A DNA stretch of 64,000 bases, taken from contig NZ_JAGGPP010000007.1 of assembly GCF_018613755.1 (NCBI RefSeq), forward strand, positions 1-64,000. Reading direction: 5' to 3'. Within the stretch, counting starts at the first letter, position 1, and each line of letters starts with the position of its first letter. Shown piece after piece: positions 1 to 10,846 of the stretch. The translations under genes were made by a program, and so were the position numbers. Source of the stretch: Arthrobacter sp. ISL-72. GTDB lineage: Bacteria > Actinomycetota > Actinomycetes > Actinomycetales > Micrococcaceae. The notes beneath the pieces were generated by a model that did not search any database, was not told the DNA's origin, and worked only from the letters and a program-made list of their open reading frames with translations.

Positions 1-71
1 CCCTCCACGGGGTGGCATAATCCAGTCAATTCAACCAATCCATTACAATAAATTGGTATCAACAAACTTGG

Positions 72-92
72 CACACTATTGAGTTCTCAAAC
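72..92 (-). promoter_or_regulatory. rRNA leader antitermination (boxA-like) motif
   Basis: Read on the minus strand this is GTTTGAGAACTCAATAGTGTG, a motif typical of actinobacterial rRNA operon leaders where Nus factors bind the transcript. It lies about 65-85 nt downstream of the rRNA-type promoter at 159-187 and points toward the left edge, so a 16S rRNA gene should begin just outside the window. No rRNA gene body is inside. Confidence 0.65.
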
Positions 93-158
93 AACAGACA
101 CACCCGGCACCACCACAACCAAACAATCAGCCGCAGCTCGCTCCGGAGCAACTTTCCA

Positions 159-187
159 AACTTACCCGCTTGCTTCACCCGAGTCAA
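159..187 (-). promoter_or_regulatory. rRNA operon promoter (minus strand)
   Basis: On the minus strand a -35 box TTGACT and a -10 box TAAGTT are separated by exactly 17 bp, followed by an AT-poor discriminator. With the antitermination motif downstream this reads as the main rRNA promoter of an operon lying off the left edge. The rest of 1-379 holds this leader, upstream promoter DNA and the glgB terminator; no protein gene is credible there. Confidence 0.65.
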
Positions 188-318
188 ATCGGCCATCCCG
201 ACTCACATTGCCTTTGGCGATCCGTGATGTCTTGTCTGGCCAACTCCGGGGAGCAGCGCGGAAATAAACTCTACCACTACTTTGGCGATGGCACAAAGCC
301 GCCTCCGCCAAGGACCAA

Positions 319-349
319 AAAGCCCGGGATCACAAGGATCCCGGGCTTT
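319..349 (-). terminator. Terminator of the glgE-treS-mak/glgB operon
   Basis: Perfect 13-bp inverted repeat (AAAGCCCGGGATC and its complement) with a 5-nt loop. On the minus strand the stem runs into five T residues. It sits 31 nt past the glgB stop and also insulates the rRNA promoter downstream. Confidence 0.8.
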
Positions 350-379
350 CGCAAAGCACACGTCACCAGCTGGGAAGGG

Positions 380-3300
380 TTAGCTGGCTGACCTCTCACT
401 TCTCAGCGCCGACTGGCCAGCTGCCGGCTTGAAGAACGCGGCACCCAGCGGCGGCAGGGTAACGCTCAGTGTTGCCGGCTGGCCGTCTTGTCCTTCTGTC
501 GTTGCGGTGAGCGGGCCCTTGTTCAGGACACCGGAACCGCCGTATTCGGCGTCGTCCGTGTTGAGGACCTCCTGCCAGGCGCCGGCGGTGGGGACTCCGA
601 GCGTGTAGCCCTTGTGCGGTCCGCCGGAGAAGTTGATCGCGCACACCAATGGGTTGCCGTCCTTGTCCCAGCGGATGAATGACAGGACGTTGCGGTCAGC
701 GTCTCCCCCGTTGATCCACTGGAATCCGCCCGGTTCGTTGTCCCGCTCGTAGAGGGCGGGCGTCGAAGCGTAGAGCTCGTTCAGCTCCTTGGTGAGCAAC
801 TGGACGCCATGGTGCGCGGGTATCTCCGCCAGGTACCAGTCCAAGCCATGCTGTTCGGACCATTCGGCCTCCTGGCCGAACTCGGTCCCCATAAAGATCA
901 GCTGCTTGCCCGGGTGCGCCCACTGGTATGCCAGGAAGGAGCGGAGGTTGGCCAGCTGCTGCCAGCGGTCACCGGGCATCTTCCGGAGCATGGAGCCCTT
1001 GCCGTGCACAACTTCATCGTGGCTGATGGGCAGGAGGAAGTTCTCCGTGAAGGCGTAAACCATCGAGAACGTCACCGTTCCGTGGTGCCACTTGCGGTTT
1101 ACCGGGTCCTCGGACGCGTACTTGAGCGAGTCATGCATCCAGCCCATGTTCCATTTCAGGCCGAAGCCCAGGCCGCCGACGCTGGTGGGAGCTGTCACCC
1201 CGGGGAAGGCCGTTGACTCCTCGGCGATCATCACCGCACCTGGGTGCGTCTTGTACACGGTGGCGTTGGCTTCCTGCAGGAACGAGATGGCCTCCAGGTT
1301 CTCGCGGCCGCCGTACCGGTTGGGCTGCCACTGGCCGTGCTCACGTGAATAGTCGAGGTACAGCATCGAAGCGACGGCATCCACCCGGAGCCCGTCGATG
1401 TGGAACTCGTCCAGCCAGTACAGTGCGTTGGACACGAGGAAGTTGCGCACTTCCGTCCGGCCGAAGTCGAAGATCAGCGTTCCCCAGTCCGGGTGCTCGC
1501 CAAGGTTCGGGTCGGCGTGCTCGTACAGCGGCTCGCCGTCGAACTGCGCCAGCGCCCACGCATCCTTCGGGAAGTGCGCCGGCACCCAGTCAAGCAGGAC
1601 GCCGATGCCCTCCTGATGCAGCGCGTCGACGAGGAACCTGAACTCATCCGGGTGGCCGAACCGGGAGGTCGGCGCGAAATAGGACGTCACCTGGTAGCCC
1701 CAGGAACCGCCGAACGGGTGCTCCGCCACGGGCATGAACTCCACATGCGTGAAGCCGAGCCATTTGACGTACTCCACCAGTTCCTTGGCCAGTTCGCGGT
1801 ACCCCAGCCCAAGGCGCCACGACCCGAGGTGCACCTCATACACACTCATCGGCGAGTTGTGCGGATCCCGCTCCGCGCGGGCGGCCATCCACTCGTCATC
1901 CTTGAAGGCGTACGCGGATTCGACGACCCGTGATGCCGTCAGCGGCGGGACTTCGGTTCCGAACGCCAGGGGATCGGCTTTCTCCACCCAGTGACCGTGC
2001 TTGCTCTTGATTTCGAACTTGTAGCACGCCCCTGCTAAAACACCCGGAATGAACAGTTCCCAGACTCCGGACGAGCCCAGCGACCGCATCGAGTTCTCCC
2101 GGCCGTCCCAGGCATTGAAGTCGCCCTTGACCCGGACTGCCTGCGCATTGGGCGCCCACACGGCAAACGAGACACCGTCCACGTCGCCGAGCGAGGACTT
2201 GTAGTGCTGGACATGCGCACCCAGGACCTCCCACAGCTTCTCGTGGCGGCCTTCGCCGATCAGGTGCAAGTCCACTTCGCCGACGGTCGGCAGGTAGTGG
2301 TAGGGGTCGTCCATGGTCTGCGGGGCCACGCCCTCGTAGGTGACTTCCAGCCGGTAGTCGGGGACGTGGCCCGGCTGAAGGGGTTCCAGCACGGCTGTCC
2401 AGACACCATGGGCCTCATGCGTCATGGGGATCGAACCGGCAGCGGTCACCACGGACACACCAGATGCAAGGTGCTTGACGGTGCGGATGGTGACATGACC
2501 GTGGTCATCAAGGTGGGCACCCAGGACGGAGTGCGGGGCGTGGTATTCGCCTGACGCCACCCTGGCAAGCGTGTCCGGGTCGACCTGAAGCGGCACACCT
2601 GGCCGGTCTGTACGTGCTGAGCCTGTCATTTTGCTACCTTCCGATGCGGTTGCGGCTGAAGCGCCGGAACCTGTACTGCTGAGGAGACGTCGTGAGGCAT
2701 TTACCGGTATGTCCAGCCATCCGGGCCTGTTCCGCATCTCATAGACAACTTCATACAACGCCTTGTCCAGCCACAATGCCACAAACAAGGGCGAACGGCG
2801 GTCAATTGTTCGGGCCGTGATTTCGCCGTATCCCGCCAGGAACGCCTCGGCACAGTCGTCCACCCAGGAATCGGGTACCTGGACGCCGTCCCGCTCACGT
2901 TCGGCGGCACCGGCAGCGTAGTCGAAGGACCGCAGCATGCCGACGACGTCGCGCAGCGGCACGTCCGGAAAGTTCCGTTCCGCGATCGGCCGCAAGGGTT
3001 CGCCTTCGAAGTCCAGAATTGCCCAGCGTGCCGGCTCACCCGGGTGCCCCGGCACCTGCAGGATCTGCCCGAGGTGAAGGTCGCCGTGGATCCGCTGCAG
3101 CGCTCCGGCGTTGCTTCCTTCAAGCTGACTGAGGAGGCCCACCAGCGCATCGTCATACGGCCCGACGGCGGGACCAGCTTGCGCCCAGGACTGCCGGACG
3201 CGCTGGGCTATTCCGGGCGCGATGTCCTTTCCCGGGACCGATTCCGCGGCCAGGCCCAAGGCCTCGGCCAGGCGCCGGTGCACTGTTGCAGTCGCCACGC

Positions 3301-4090
3301 CCAGGGCATGGGCCTCGGACGTAAAGTCCCTGCCGGAGCCGGCAGCCTCAACTGCGAGCCGCCATGCGTCGCGGCCGCCGGCGAGGAACTCGTGGGCAAC
3401 CGCGAGTTCACCCTCAGCCGTCCGCAGCCCGTTTTCGGCGCCGTCAAGCGGGGCTTGCCACTGCCCGGTGACCCAGCCGAGAGTCGCCGGCACTTCGGAC
3501 GTCCTGGCCTGCGTCAGTGCGGCGCCGATTTCAACTTCCGGGTTCCGTCCCTCGGAGAGCACACGGAAGAATTTGACGATCGCCGCAGAACCGCCGTCGT
3601 CCACTATCACCGAACTGTTGGACTGCTCACCGGAAAGGACCTTCACGGTACCGGTCGCCGTAGGCAGCGGGTAATCGGAGGGGACAAGGTGGCCCACGGC
3701 GTGACCTTCAGGGGACGTGCCGCCGCCGCGCATCAGTTCTAGCCAGGCCGAGACAAACACGGGGTCGTGGACGGCATCGTAGATCCATTGCCGCTTCTGG
3801 CCCGAGTCTCCTCCTTCACCGACCAAGGCCGATTCCTTACCGGGCAAAGGCTCAACCCGGTAGCTGAGCGGGACCTGCACCACATCGGTGCGGCTGCCGC
3901 CGTCGGCCGTGGGATAAGTGACTGCCGCGAGAAACACCTGGAGGCCCACCTTGCCGCTGCTGTCGTCCAGGCGCACACTGCCGACGTGCGCCAATGTGAA
4001 TTCGCCTGTCTTGACGGGGAACCATCGCTGGCGCGGAAGCCAGGTCTGGAGCAGTTCCGCGAGGGCCGGGCTGAGTGTGGACTGTGTCAT
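380..4090 (-). CDS. glgB: Maltokinase / 1,4-alpha-glucan branching enzyme fusion
   Basis: A 1236-residue protein with two enzymes in one chain. Residues 1-470 are maltokinase (Mak, makes maltose-1-phosphate): N-terminal cap, then the kinase signature HGDLHLGQ at 335-342 and LDFEGE at 359-364. Residues 488-1236 are a full-length branching enzyme: CBM48-type modules, then GH13 regions DWVPAHFP (834-841), RVDAVASM with nucleophile D904, acid E957 in IAEES, and HDE (1024-1026). The linker around 470-490 is Ser/Ala/Gly-rich. The start ATG is one base after the treS stop, preceded by GAGGGG, so translation is coupled. An ATG at codon 488 has its own strong ribosome site, so GlgB may also be made alone. 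Normal GlgB is about 730-750 residues and Mak about 450, so nothing is missing. Confidence 0.95.
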   Translation of the reverse strand: MTQSTLSPALAELLQTWLPRQRWFPVKTGEFTLAHVGSVRLDDSSGKVGLQVFLAAVTYPTADGGSRTDVVQVPLSYRVEPLPGKESALVGEGGDSGQKRQWIYDAVHDPVFVSAWLELMRGGGTSPEGHAVGHLVPSDYPLPTATGTVKVLSGEQSNSSVIVDDGGSAAIVKFFRVLSEGRNPEVEIGAALTQARTSEVPATLGWVTGQWQAPLDGAENGLRTAEGELAVAHEFLAGGRDAWRLAVEAAGSGRDFTSEAHALGVATATVHRRLAEALGLAAESVPGKDIAPGIAQRVRQSWAQAGPAVGPYDDALVGLLSQLEGSNAGALQRIHGDLHLGQILQVPGHPGEPARWAILDFEGEPLRPIAERNFPDVPLRDVVGMLRSFDYAAGAAERERDGVQVPDSWVDDCAEAFLAGYGEITARTIDRRSPLFVALWLDKALYEVVYEMRNRPGWLDIPVNASRRLLSSTGSGASAATASEGSKMTGSARTDRPGVPLQVDPDTLARVASGEYHAPHSVLGAHLDDHGHVTIRTVKHLASGVSVVTAAGSIPMTHEAHGVWTAVLEPLQPGHVPDYRLEVTYEGVAPQTMDDPYHYLPTVGEVDLHLIGEGRHEKLWEVLGAHVQHYKSSLGDVDGVSFAVWAPNAQAVRVKGDFNAWDGRENSMRSLGSSGVWELFIPGVLAGACYKFEIKSKHGHWVEKADPLAFGTEVPPLTASRVVESAYAFKDDEWMAARAERDPHNSPMSVYEVHLGSWRLGLGYRELAKELVEYVKWLGFTHVEFMPVAEHPFGGSWGYQVTSYFAPTSRFGHPDEFRFLVDALHQEGIGVLLDWVPAHFPKDAWALAQFDGEPLYEHADPNLGEHPDWGTLIFDFGRTEVRNFLVSNALYWLDEFHIDGLRVDAVASMLYLDYSREHGQWQPNRYGGRENLEAISFLQEANATVYKTHPGAVMIAEESTAFPGVTAPTSVGGLGFGLKWNMGWMHDSLKYASEDPVNRKWHHGTVTFSMVYAFTENFLLPISHDEVVHGKGSMLRKMPGDRWQQLANLRSFLAYQWAHPGKQLIFMGTEFGQEAEWSEQHGLDWYLAEIPAHHGVQLLTKELNELYASTPALYERDNEPGGFQWINGGDADRNVLSFIRWDKDGNPLVCAINFSGGPHKGYTLGVPTAGAWQEVLNTDDAEYGGSGVLNKGPLTATTEGQDGQPATLSVTLPPLGAAFFKPAAGQSALRSERSAS
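2627..2642 (-). promoter_or_regulatory. Internal ribosome binding site and start for free GlgB
   Basis: Within the fused gene, GGAAGGT lies 6 nt before an in-frame ATG (codon 488) that is exactly where an ordinary actinobacterial GlgB would begin. Initiation here would give a 749-residue stand-alone branching enzyme beside the 1236-residue fusion. Inference from sequence only. Confidence 0.5.
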
Positions 4091-4091
4091 G

Positions 4092-5888
4092 TCACCCCTC
4101 GATTGACAGGACCGGGAGGGCCTGGGTAAACGGCGAGGCCGGGTTGGACGCCGCCGAGCGGATCCGCAGCCAGAAGAAATCGTGGCTGCCGAGGGTCAGC
4201 GTGAGGAGGCCGTCGTCGCCGATTGCGGGGAACGTCTGGCCGCCGAACACGTCCCGGAGGCCGCGGCCGGCGTATTGCGGAACCCGCAAGGTGGTGGCCA
4301 CCGGGTGCTGGGAAAGATTGAACGCGCAGAGGATTGATTCGGCGTCTTCACCGGCCGCGTTGTCCGGGGACAGTTCACGCAGGTAGGCAAGGACGACGTC
4401 GTGGTCCGCCTCGACGTGCTTGTAGGCGCCAAGGCCGAAGGCAGGGTGGTTCTTCCGGACGCTGAGGATCTGGCGGGTCCAGCGGAGCAGCGATCCGGAA
4501 TGGGCGGCCTCAGCCTCCACGTTCGCCATGGCGTAGTTGTAGACCAGCGACTGGATCACGGGGAGGTACAGCTTGCCGGGATCTGCGTGCGAGAAGCCGG
4601 CGTTGCGGTCCGGGTTCCACTGCATGGGCGTACGGACGGCGTCGCGGTCCTCGAGCCAGATGTTGTCCCCCATGCCGATTTCGTCCCCGTAATACAGGAA
4701 CGGGCTGCCGGGCAGCGAAAGCAGCAGGGCGTTGATCAGCTCGATTTCGGACCGGGAATTGTCCAGCAGCGGCGCCAGGCGCCGGCGGATGCCGATGTTG
4801 GCGCGCATGCGGGGGTCCGGGGCGTACCAGCCGAGCATGGCCGCGCGTTCGTCGGCGGTGACCATTTCCAGGGTGAGTTCATCATGGTTCCGCAGGAACG
4901 TCCCCCACTGGGCGCCCTCGGGAATGTCCGGGGTGTCCTTCATCGTCTCGATGATGGGCGCCGCCTTCTGGTCCCGCAGCGCGTAATAGAGCCGGGGCAT
5001 GATGGGGAAGTGGAAGGCCATGTGGCATTCGGGTTCCTCTTCGGTCCCGAAGTACTCCACCACCTCAACGGGCGGCTGGTTGGCCTCGGCGATGATGACC
5101 CTGCCCGGGTAGTTCTCATCCACCATTTTCCGCAGCTCGCGCAGGAAATCGTGGGTGGCAGGCAGGTTCTCGCAGTTGGTGCCCTCTTCCTCGAAGAGAT
5201 ACGGGATGGCATCGGCGCGGAACCCGTCAATCCCCTGGTCCAGCCAGAACCGGACGACGTCGAAAAGAGCTTCGATGACCTTGGGGTTTTCGAAGTTCAG
5301 GTCAGGCTGGTGGCTGAAGAACCGGTGCCAGAAAAACTGCCGCCGGATGGGGTCGAACGTCCAGTTTGATTCTTCGGTGTCCACGAAGATGATGCGGGCA
5401 TCCTGGTACTTTTCGTCCGTGTCGCTCCAGACGTAGAAGTCGCCAAACGGTCCGTCCGGGTCCTTGCGGGACTCCTGGAACCACGGGTGCTGGTCCGAGG
5501 TGTGGTTGAGCGGCAGGTCAATGATCACGCGGACGCCCCGGGCGTGGGCCTCGGCCACAAGGCGCTTAAAGTCGCTGATGGTGCCGAACTCGTCCAGGAC
5601 GGAGTTGTAGTCCGAGATGTCGTAGCCGCCGTCACGAAGCGGCGACTGAAAGAACGGCGGCAGCCAGAGGCAGTCGACGCCGAGCCACTGCAGGTAGTCC
5701 AGCTTTTCGATGAGCCCGTGGAAGTCGCCGGAGCCGTCACCGTTTCCGTCAGCAAAGCCGCGGACCAGGACTTCGTAAAACACTGCTTTGCGGTACCAGA
5801 GGGGATCGTGTTGCAGGCCTGGGGCGTTCAGCTCGAATGTGCCCTTGGGAGTGAAATGCTGGCTGGGATTCTGCGGACTGAAACTCAC
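4092..5888 (-). CDS. treS: Trehalose synthase / maltose alpha-D-glucosyltransferase
   Basis: GH13 enzyme interconverting trehalose and maltose in the cytoplasm; 598 residues, normal for the family. Hallmarks: [10 protein letters not shown] near 46-55, region I DLPLNHTS (124-131), nucleophile D226 in GFRAD, acid E268 in IIAEANQ, and NHDE (334-337). The GTG start shares bases with the glgE stop (GTGA) and has GGAGG 8 nt upstream; longer in-frame extensions would run deep into glgE and are rejected. It supplies maltose to the maltokinase half of the next gene, which starts one base after this stop. Confidence 0.95.
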   Translation of the reverse strand: MSFSPQNPSQHFTPKGTFELNAPGLQHDPLWYRKAVFYEVLVRGFADGNGDGSGDFHGLIEKLDYLQWLGVDCLWLPPFFQSPLRDGGYDISDYNSVLDEFGTISDFKRLVAEAHARGVRVIIDLPLNHTSDQHPWFQESRKDPDGPFGDFYVWSDTDEKYQDARIIFVDTEESNWTFDPIRRQFFWHRFFSHQPDLNFENPKVIEALFDVVRFWLDQGIDGFRADAIPYLFEEEGTNCENLPATHDFLRELRKMVDENYPGRVIIAEANQPPVEVVEYFGTEEEPECHMAFHFPIMPRLYYALRDQKAAPIIETMKDTPDIPEGAQWGTFLRNHDELTLEMVTADERAAMLGWYAPDPRMRANIGIRRRLAPLLDNSRSEIELINALLLSLPGSPFLYYGDEIGMGDNIWLEDRDAVRTPMQWNPDRNAGFSHADPGKLYLPVIQSLVYNYAMANVEAEAAHSGSLLRWTRQILSVRKNHPAFGLGAYKHVEADHDVVLAYLRELSPDNAAGEDAESILCAFNLSQHPVATTLRVPQYAGRGLRDVFGGQTFPAIGDDGLLTLTLGSHDFFWLRIRSAASNPASPFTQALPVLSIEG

Positions 5889-7966
5889 GAATGCGACCTC
5901 CGGATGTTCAGGATGTGTGCGGGCTCCACGTGTGCGTCTAGCCGCACGTAGTTGTACTCGCCCCATTCCCAACTTTCGCCGGTCAGCAAATCCTCCACCA
6001 TAAAGCGGCCGTTGTGAGTGAGGTCAGCCGCGTCGAGCTCAAGGGCGGGAAGGTTCACCGAAACGGTGCTCTCCCTCGTGCCGTGCGGATCGACGTTGAC
6101 CACGATGATCAGGGTGTCCTTTGTCCCGTCCGGAAGCGTCTTGTGCTTCGAGTAGACAATGGTGGCGTCGTCCGTGCTGTGGTGCAGGGTCAGGTTTTGC
6201 AGGTCCCCCAGTGCCGGGTGCGTGTGTCGGATTTCGTTGAGCCTGGTCAGGTAGGGAGCGAGCGTGCGTCCGGATTCCGCCGCGGCATCCCAGTCCCGTG
6301 CCTTGTACTCAAACTTCTCGTTGTCGATGTATTCCTCGGCGCCGGGCCTGGCCACATGCTCGTAGAGTTCGTAGCCGGCGTAGACGCCCCAGAGCGGGCT
6401 GGCTGTCGCTGCGAGCGCTGCACGGATCTTGAAGGCTGCGGGACCGCCAAACTGCAGGTACTCGGTGAGGATGTCAGGGGTGTTCACGAAGAAGTTCGGC
6501 CGGAAATAGGCCGGCGACTTCTGGCTGACCTCGGTGAAGTACTCCTCGAGCTCCGTCTTGGTGTTCCGCCACGTGAAGTAGGTGTAGGACTGCTGGAATC
6601 CTGCCCGTCCCAGTGCGTGCATCATCGCCGGCCGGGTGAAGGCCTCCGCGAGGAAGACGACGTCCGGGTTCTTCTTGTTGACCTTGGCGATCAGCCATTC
6701 CCAGAACCACACGGGCTTGGTGTGCGGGTTGTCCACGCGGAAGATCTTGACGCCGTGGCTCACCCAGAGCAGCACGATCCGGAGGATCTCCTTGGACAGT
6801 CCCTCGGGATCGTTGTCGAAGTTCAGGGGGAAAATGTCCTGGTATTTCTTCGGCGGGTTTTCGGCGTAGGCGATGCTGCCGTCAACCCTGGTGGTGAACC
6901 ATTCCGGATGGGATTCGACCCAGGGATGGTCGGGAGCCGCCTGCAGGGCAAGGTCCAGCGCCACTTCGAGGCCCAGGTCCTGGGCGCGCGCCACGAAGGC
7001 GTCGAAGTCCTCGAAAGTGCCCAGATCCGGATGGATGGCGTCATGCCCGCCTTCCTTGCCGCCGATGGCCCAGGGCGAACCGGGATCGTTGGGTCCCGCA
7101 ATCAGCGTGTTATTCGGCCCCTTGCGGTGCTGGACGCCGATCGGGTGGATGGGCGGCATGTAAATGACGTCGAAGCCCATTTCGGCGACGGCGTCGAGCC
7201 GCTTGGCGGCGGTGCGGAACGTTCCGGACGTCCACTCACCGGTGACGTGGTTGCGGACGGCACCTTCCGAGCGGGGGAAGAATTCGTACCAGGCGCCGCG
7301 GCCGGCCAGGTCACGCTCAACGAGCAGCGGGAAGCGCTCGGAGACGGTGACGAGTTCGCGGATGGGCTGGCGGCCGACGACGTCGGTCACCTCGGGGCTG
7401 AACCCGGCGGCCAGCCGCTCCTCCGGGGCCAGCGACGTGTCGGAGAGGACCACGACGGCGGTCCGGAGCGTCCGACGGTCGGCGGAGGGACGGGCCGGGT
7501 CTTCGGACGCCTGCGACAGCAGTGCCGCGCCCTCTGCCAGCATTAGTTCGACGTCCATGCCCGCCTCGACCTTGACCTCGGCGTTGTGATGCCAGGTCCC
7601 GTACTGGTCATGCCAGGCCTCGATGGCGAACGACCAGTTTCCGGTACCGCTAGGGGTGATGACGCCTTCCCACCGGTCGGTGCCTTTTCCACGGTCACCG
7701 CGGGGCGGCGCCAGCCGGACACGCTGGCGTTCCTTGCCCTTGGGATCAAACAGCACCGCGCTGACTCCGAGCTGGTCGTGTCCCTCGCGGAATGCCGTGG
7801 CGCCGACGACAAGCCCTTCGCCAGGCAGCGCCTTCGCGGGAAACTTACCTCCCTCCACCACTGGCTGCACGGCGGTGATGGGGAAGCGGCCAAAACGCAG
7901 GCCTTCCGTGATCAGGGTCTTCGGCTTTTTGCTGGATCCGGCACTGGTTAGCGTATTAGTCGTCAC
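5885..7966 (-). CDS. glgE: Alpha-1,4-glucan:maltose-1-phosphate maltosyltransferase
   Basis: GH13_3 maltosyltransferase that adds maltose units from maltose-1-phosphate to linear alpha-glucan; 693 residues, typical length. An N-terminal beta-rich domain (about 20-135) precedes the GH13 barrel. Nucleophile D412 lies in [10 protein letters not shown] and acid E441 in FLAEAFTRP, with EYFTEV and [10 protein letters not shown] further on as in known GlgE proteins. First gene of glgE-treS-mak/glgB. The GTG start has no clear Shine-Dalgarno sequence. glgP is transcribed the other way from the same short intergenic region. Confidence 0.95.
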   Translation of the reverse strand: MTTNTLTSAGSSKKPKTLITEGLRFGRFPITAVQPVVEGGKFPAKALPGEGLVVGATAFREGHDQLGVSAVLFDPKGKERQRVRLAPPRGDRGKGTDRWEGVITPSGTGNWSFAIEAWHDQYGTWHHNAEVKVEAGMDVELMLAEGAALLSQASEDPARPSADRRTLRTAVVVLSDTSLAPEERLAAGFSPEVTDVVGRQPIRELVTVSERFPLLVERDLAGRGAWYEFFPRSEGAVRNHVTGEWTSGTFRTAAKRLDAVAEMGFDVIYMPPIHPIGVQHRKGPNNTLIAGPNDPGSPWAIGGKEGGHDAIHPDLGTFEDFDAFVARAQDLGLEVALDLALQAAPDHPWVESHPEWFTTRVDGSIAYAENPPKKYQDIFPLNFDNDPEGLSKEILRIVLLWVSHGVKIFRVDNPHTKPVWFWEWLIAKVNKKNPDVVFLAEAFTRPAMMHALGRAGFQQSYTYFTWRNTKTELEEYFTEVSQKSPAYFRPNFFVNTPDILTEYLQFGGPAAFKIRAALAATASPLWGVYAGYELYEHVARPGAEEYIDNEKFEYKARDWDAAAESGRTLAPYLTRLNEIRHTHPALGDLQNLTLHHSTDDATIVYSKHKTLPDGTKDTLIIVVNVDPHGTRESTVSVNLPALELDAADLTHNGRFMVEDLLTGESWEWGEYNYVRLDAHVEPAHILNIRRSHS

Positions 7967-8097
7967 GGACTCGACGTTATCGAGAAATCATCCGTTTTGC
8001 TAAGGGGACTTGGGATTTTCTCGGAGCAATCCGTCATTTACCTAAAAGAAACCAAAACCTGTTCCGGCGGCCCACCTTGTCGGTTAGTGTGACGCAG

Positions 8098-10716
8098 GTG
8101 AAGGCTATCCGCAGATTTACTGTCCGAACCGTACTCCCGGAATCAATCCGGCCGCTGGCCCGTTTGGCCACCAACCTGCGGTGGTCATGGCACCGGCCCA
8201 CCAGGGAGCTTTTTCAGGGGCTGAACCCCGCAATTTGGGACGAGAGCGCCCACGATCCCGTCAGTTTCCTCGGCATGGTGAGCCGGGAAGAGCTGCAGCG
8301 CCTGGCCGCTGACCAGGACGTCGTCCGCCGCGTTCATGCCGCCGCCGAAGACTTGGACCGTTACCTCGAACAACCGCGCTGGTACCAGGGCCTGGGCGAG
8401 GACGCGCCGTCGTGCATCGCCTACTTCTCACCGGAATTCGGAATCACGGAGGTGTTGCCGCAGTATTCGGGCGGCCTGGGAATTCTCGCGGGCGACCACC
8501 TAAAGGCGGCATCGGACCTCGGTGTGCCGCTCATCGGCGTCGGGCTGCTTTATCAGGCCGGCTATTTCAAGCAGTCCCTCTCCCGGGACGCCTGGCAGCA
8601 GGAAACGTACCCTGTCCTTGACCCGGACGGACTTCCGCTCACGCTCCTCCGCGAGGAGTCCCCGGACGGCAATGGCAAACCCATCCAGATCTCCCTGCCG
8701 CTCCCCCACGGGCGCCGGCTGCTGGCGCACATCTGGCGTGCCGACGTCGGGCGTGTCCCGCTGCTGCTGCTGGACTCAAATGTTCCCGGCAACGACGACG
8801 CCGCCCGCGGCATCACGGACCGGCTCTACGGCGGCGGCGGTGACCACCGCCTGCAGCAGGAGTTGCTGCTGGGCATGGGCGGCGTCAGGGCGCTGCGTGT
8901 CTACCAGCGCCTCACCGGCTGCGCGGCGCCGGAGGTGTTCCACACGAACGAGGGCCACGCAGGGTTCCTGGGAATTGAACGCATCCAGGAGCTCATGTCA
9001 GCGGACCAGCCGCTGAGCTGGGACGAGGCACTGGCCGCCGGACGTGCATCCACGGTCTTCACGACGCACACGCCGGTACCGGCAGGCATCGACCGCTTTG
9101 AAGTCTCGCAGATCCAGCACTTCTTCGAGGGCGGCCTGGCCCCTGACGTGCCGGTCGGCAAGATCCTCGACCTGGGGCGGGAGAATTTCGCTGACGGCAA
9201 CCCGTCCGTCTTCAATATGGCGGTCATGGGGCTCCGGCTTGCCCAGCGTGCGAACGGTGTGGCCAAGCTCCACGGCGTGGTGTCCCGCGGCATGTTCTCC
9301 GCGCTCTGGCCGGGCTTCGACCACTCAGAGGTGCCCATCACCTCCGTGACCAACGGCGTGCACGTACCCACGTGGGTGGACAGCCGCGTCTCCAAACTGG
9401 CCCGGGAAAAGTTCGGAGCCGAAGCCGAAGCCATGGGCCGCTGGGATCTTGCCTACAACGTCAGTGACGAGGAAGTCTGGGCCCTCCGCCGCGAGATGCG
9501 CCTGTCGCTCGTGGAGGACGTCCGCAAGCGCCTGCGTGCGGCGTGGAAGAAGCGCGGCGCGGCCGATGCCGAGCTCGGCTGGACCGAAAACGTCCTGGAT
9601 CCGGATGTGCTGACCATCGGCTTCGCCCGCCGCGTCCCGACCTACAAGCGCCTGACCCTGATGCTGCGCGAGCCGGAGCGGCTCAAGGCCCTGCTCCTGC
9701 ACAAGGAACATCCCATTCAGCTTGTCATCGCGGGTAAGTCCCACCCCGCGGATGACGCCGGCAAGAAGATGATCCAGGACCTGGTCCGCTTCACCGACGA
9801 TCCCGAAGTGCGGCACCGGATCGCGTTCCTCCCCAACTACGACATCGCGATGGCACGCACGCTCTTCCCCGGCTGCGACGTATGGCTGAACAATCCCCTG
9901 CGCCCGCTCGAAGCCTGCGGTACCTCCGGAATGAAGGCGGCCATCAACGGTTCGCTGAACCTTTCCGTGCTGGACGGCTGGTGGGACGAAATGTACGACG
10001 GCGAAAACGGCTGGGCCATCCCCACGGCCGACAACAACGCCTCGCCCGAGGAGCGGGACGACATCGAAGCCGCAGCGCTGTACGAACTGCTGGAGACACA
10101 GGTGGCCCCCCGTTTTTACGGGCTCACCGTGTCCGCCGGTGCCGGTGCCGCCGGACCGTCCGAGTCCGGGTTGCAGCGGGTTCCCACGCACTGGGTGTCG
10201 ATGATCAAGCACACCATGGCGCACCTGGGGCCGGCGGTTTCCGCGGACCGTATGCTGCAGGACTACGTGAACGTCCTGTACCGTCCCGCCGCAATCGCCG
10301 GGCGGCGCGCCGTGGCGGACCACTTTGCCCAGTCCAAGTCGCTGGCAGCCTGGACGTCGAGGATCCGGGCCGCATGGCCGCACATCCAGGTGGAGCACGT
10401 CGACTCGGTAGGGGTTTCCGAGGACCCGCAGATCGGTGACACGCTCCAGGTGAATGCCTACATTGCGCTGCACAACCTGGACCCGGACGACGTCGCGGTG
10501 GAAGTTGCGTTCGGCCGCGCCCAGGAAAGCGACGAACTGGCCGATGTGACGCTGGCGGATCTCGTGCCGAAGGAGGACCTTGGCAAGGGACGCTATCTCT
10601 TCAGCGGCTCCCTGCTGATCGACCGTTCCGGTTCTTTCGGCTACACGGTGCGAGTGCTGCCCACGCATTCGGCCCTCGCCTCCAGGGCGGAGCTGGGGCT
10701 GATCGTCAACGCCTGA
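8098..10716 (+). CDS. glgP: Alpha-glucan (glycogen) phosphorylase
   Basis: GT35 phosphorylase releasing glucose-1-phosphate from alpha-glucan; 872 residues from the GTG at 8098 (MKAIRRFTVRTVLPE, the usual start of actinobacterial homologues). A TTG at 8077 would add 7 residues; neither has a good ribosome site. An N-terminal DUF3417-type region is followed by EFGITEVLPQYSGGLGILAG, NEGHAGF, SVTNGVHVPTW and the PLP-site GTSGMKAAINGS with lysine near 613. Divergent from glgE, so breakdown and synthesis share a control region of about 130 bp. A hairpin lies downstream at 10774-10808. Confidence 0.93.
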   Translation: MKAIRRFTVRTVLPESIRPLARLATNLRWSWHRPTRELFQGLNPAIWDESAHDPVSFLGMVSREELQRLAADQDVVRRVHAAAEDLDRYLEQPRWYQGLGEDAPSCIAYFSPEFGITEVLPQYSGGLGILAGDHLKAASDLGVPLIGVGLLYQAGYFKQSLSRDAWQQETYPVLDPDGLPLTLLREESPDGNGKPIQISLPLPHGRRLLAHIWRADVGRVPLLLLDSNVPGNDDAARGITDRLYGGGGDHRLQQELLLGMGGVRALRVYQRLTGCAAPEVFHTNEGHAGFLGIERIQELMSADQPLSWDEALAAGRASTVFTTHTPVPAGIDRFEVSQIQHFFEGGLAPDVPVGKILDLGRENFADGNPSVFNMAVMGLRLAQRANGVAKLHGVVSRGMFSALWPGFDHSEVPITSVTNGVHVPTWVDSRVSKLAREKFGAEAEAMGRWDLAYNVSDEEVWALRREMRLSLVEDVRKRLRAAWKKRGAADAELGWTENVLDPDVLTIGFARRVPTYKRLTLMLREPERLKALLLHKEHPIQLVIAGKSHPADDAGKKMIQDLVRFTDDPEVRHRIAFLPNYDIAMARTLFPGCDVWLNNPLRPLEACGTSGMKAAINGSLNLSVLDGWWDEMYDGENGWAIPTADNNASPEERDDIEAAALYELLETQVAPRFYGLTVSAGAGAAGPSESGLQRVPTHWVSMIKHTMAHLGPAVSADRMLQDYVNVLYRPAAIAGRRAVADHFAQSKSLAAWTSRIRAAWPHIQVEHVDSVGVSEDPQIGDTLQVNAYIALHNLDPDDVAVEVAFGRAQESDELADVTLADLVPKEDLGKGRYLFSGSLLIDRSGSFGYTVRVLPTHSALASRAELGLIVNA

Positions 10717-10745
10717 ACAGCGGGTTTCCTGACCTGCAGGCACGA

Positions 10746-10836
10746 ACGCTCTCTCACTTGATGCGCAAAAACGGCAAACGCTCCTTCACGCGGTGAAGGA
10801 GCGTTTGCTGTTTTCCTGCGAAAGGTGAGAGAGCGT
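10746..10836. repeat. Long nested palindrome / terminator after glgP
   Basis: The inner hairpin (10774-10808) is a perfect 16-bp repeat GCAAACGCTCCTTCAC with a 3-nt loop. It sits inside a looser outer repeat ACGCTCTCTCAC / GTGAGAGAGCGT (10746-10757 and 10825-10836), giving a 91-bp cruciform-capable unit. It lies between the glgP stop and the barstar remnant on the other strand, so it probably ends transcription both ways. The layered structure looks like a dispersed repeat rather than a plain terminator. Confidence 0.7.
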
Positions 10837-10846
10837 CCGGGGAGGG

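Noticed and set aside
6014..7546. Long open frame antisense to glgE (510 codons)
   Set aside because: High-GC codon structure leaves antisense frames open; it has no motifs, and glgE is certain.
9325..10743. Antisense open frame in glgP (472 codons)
   Set aside because: Opposite a well-supported phosphorylase; no motif.
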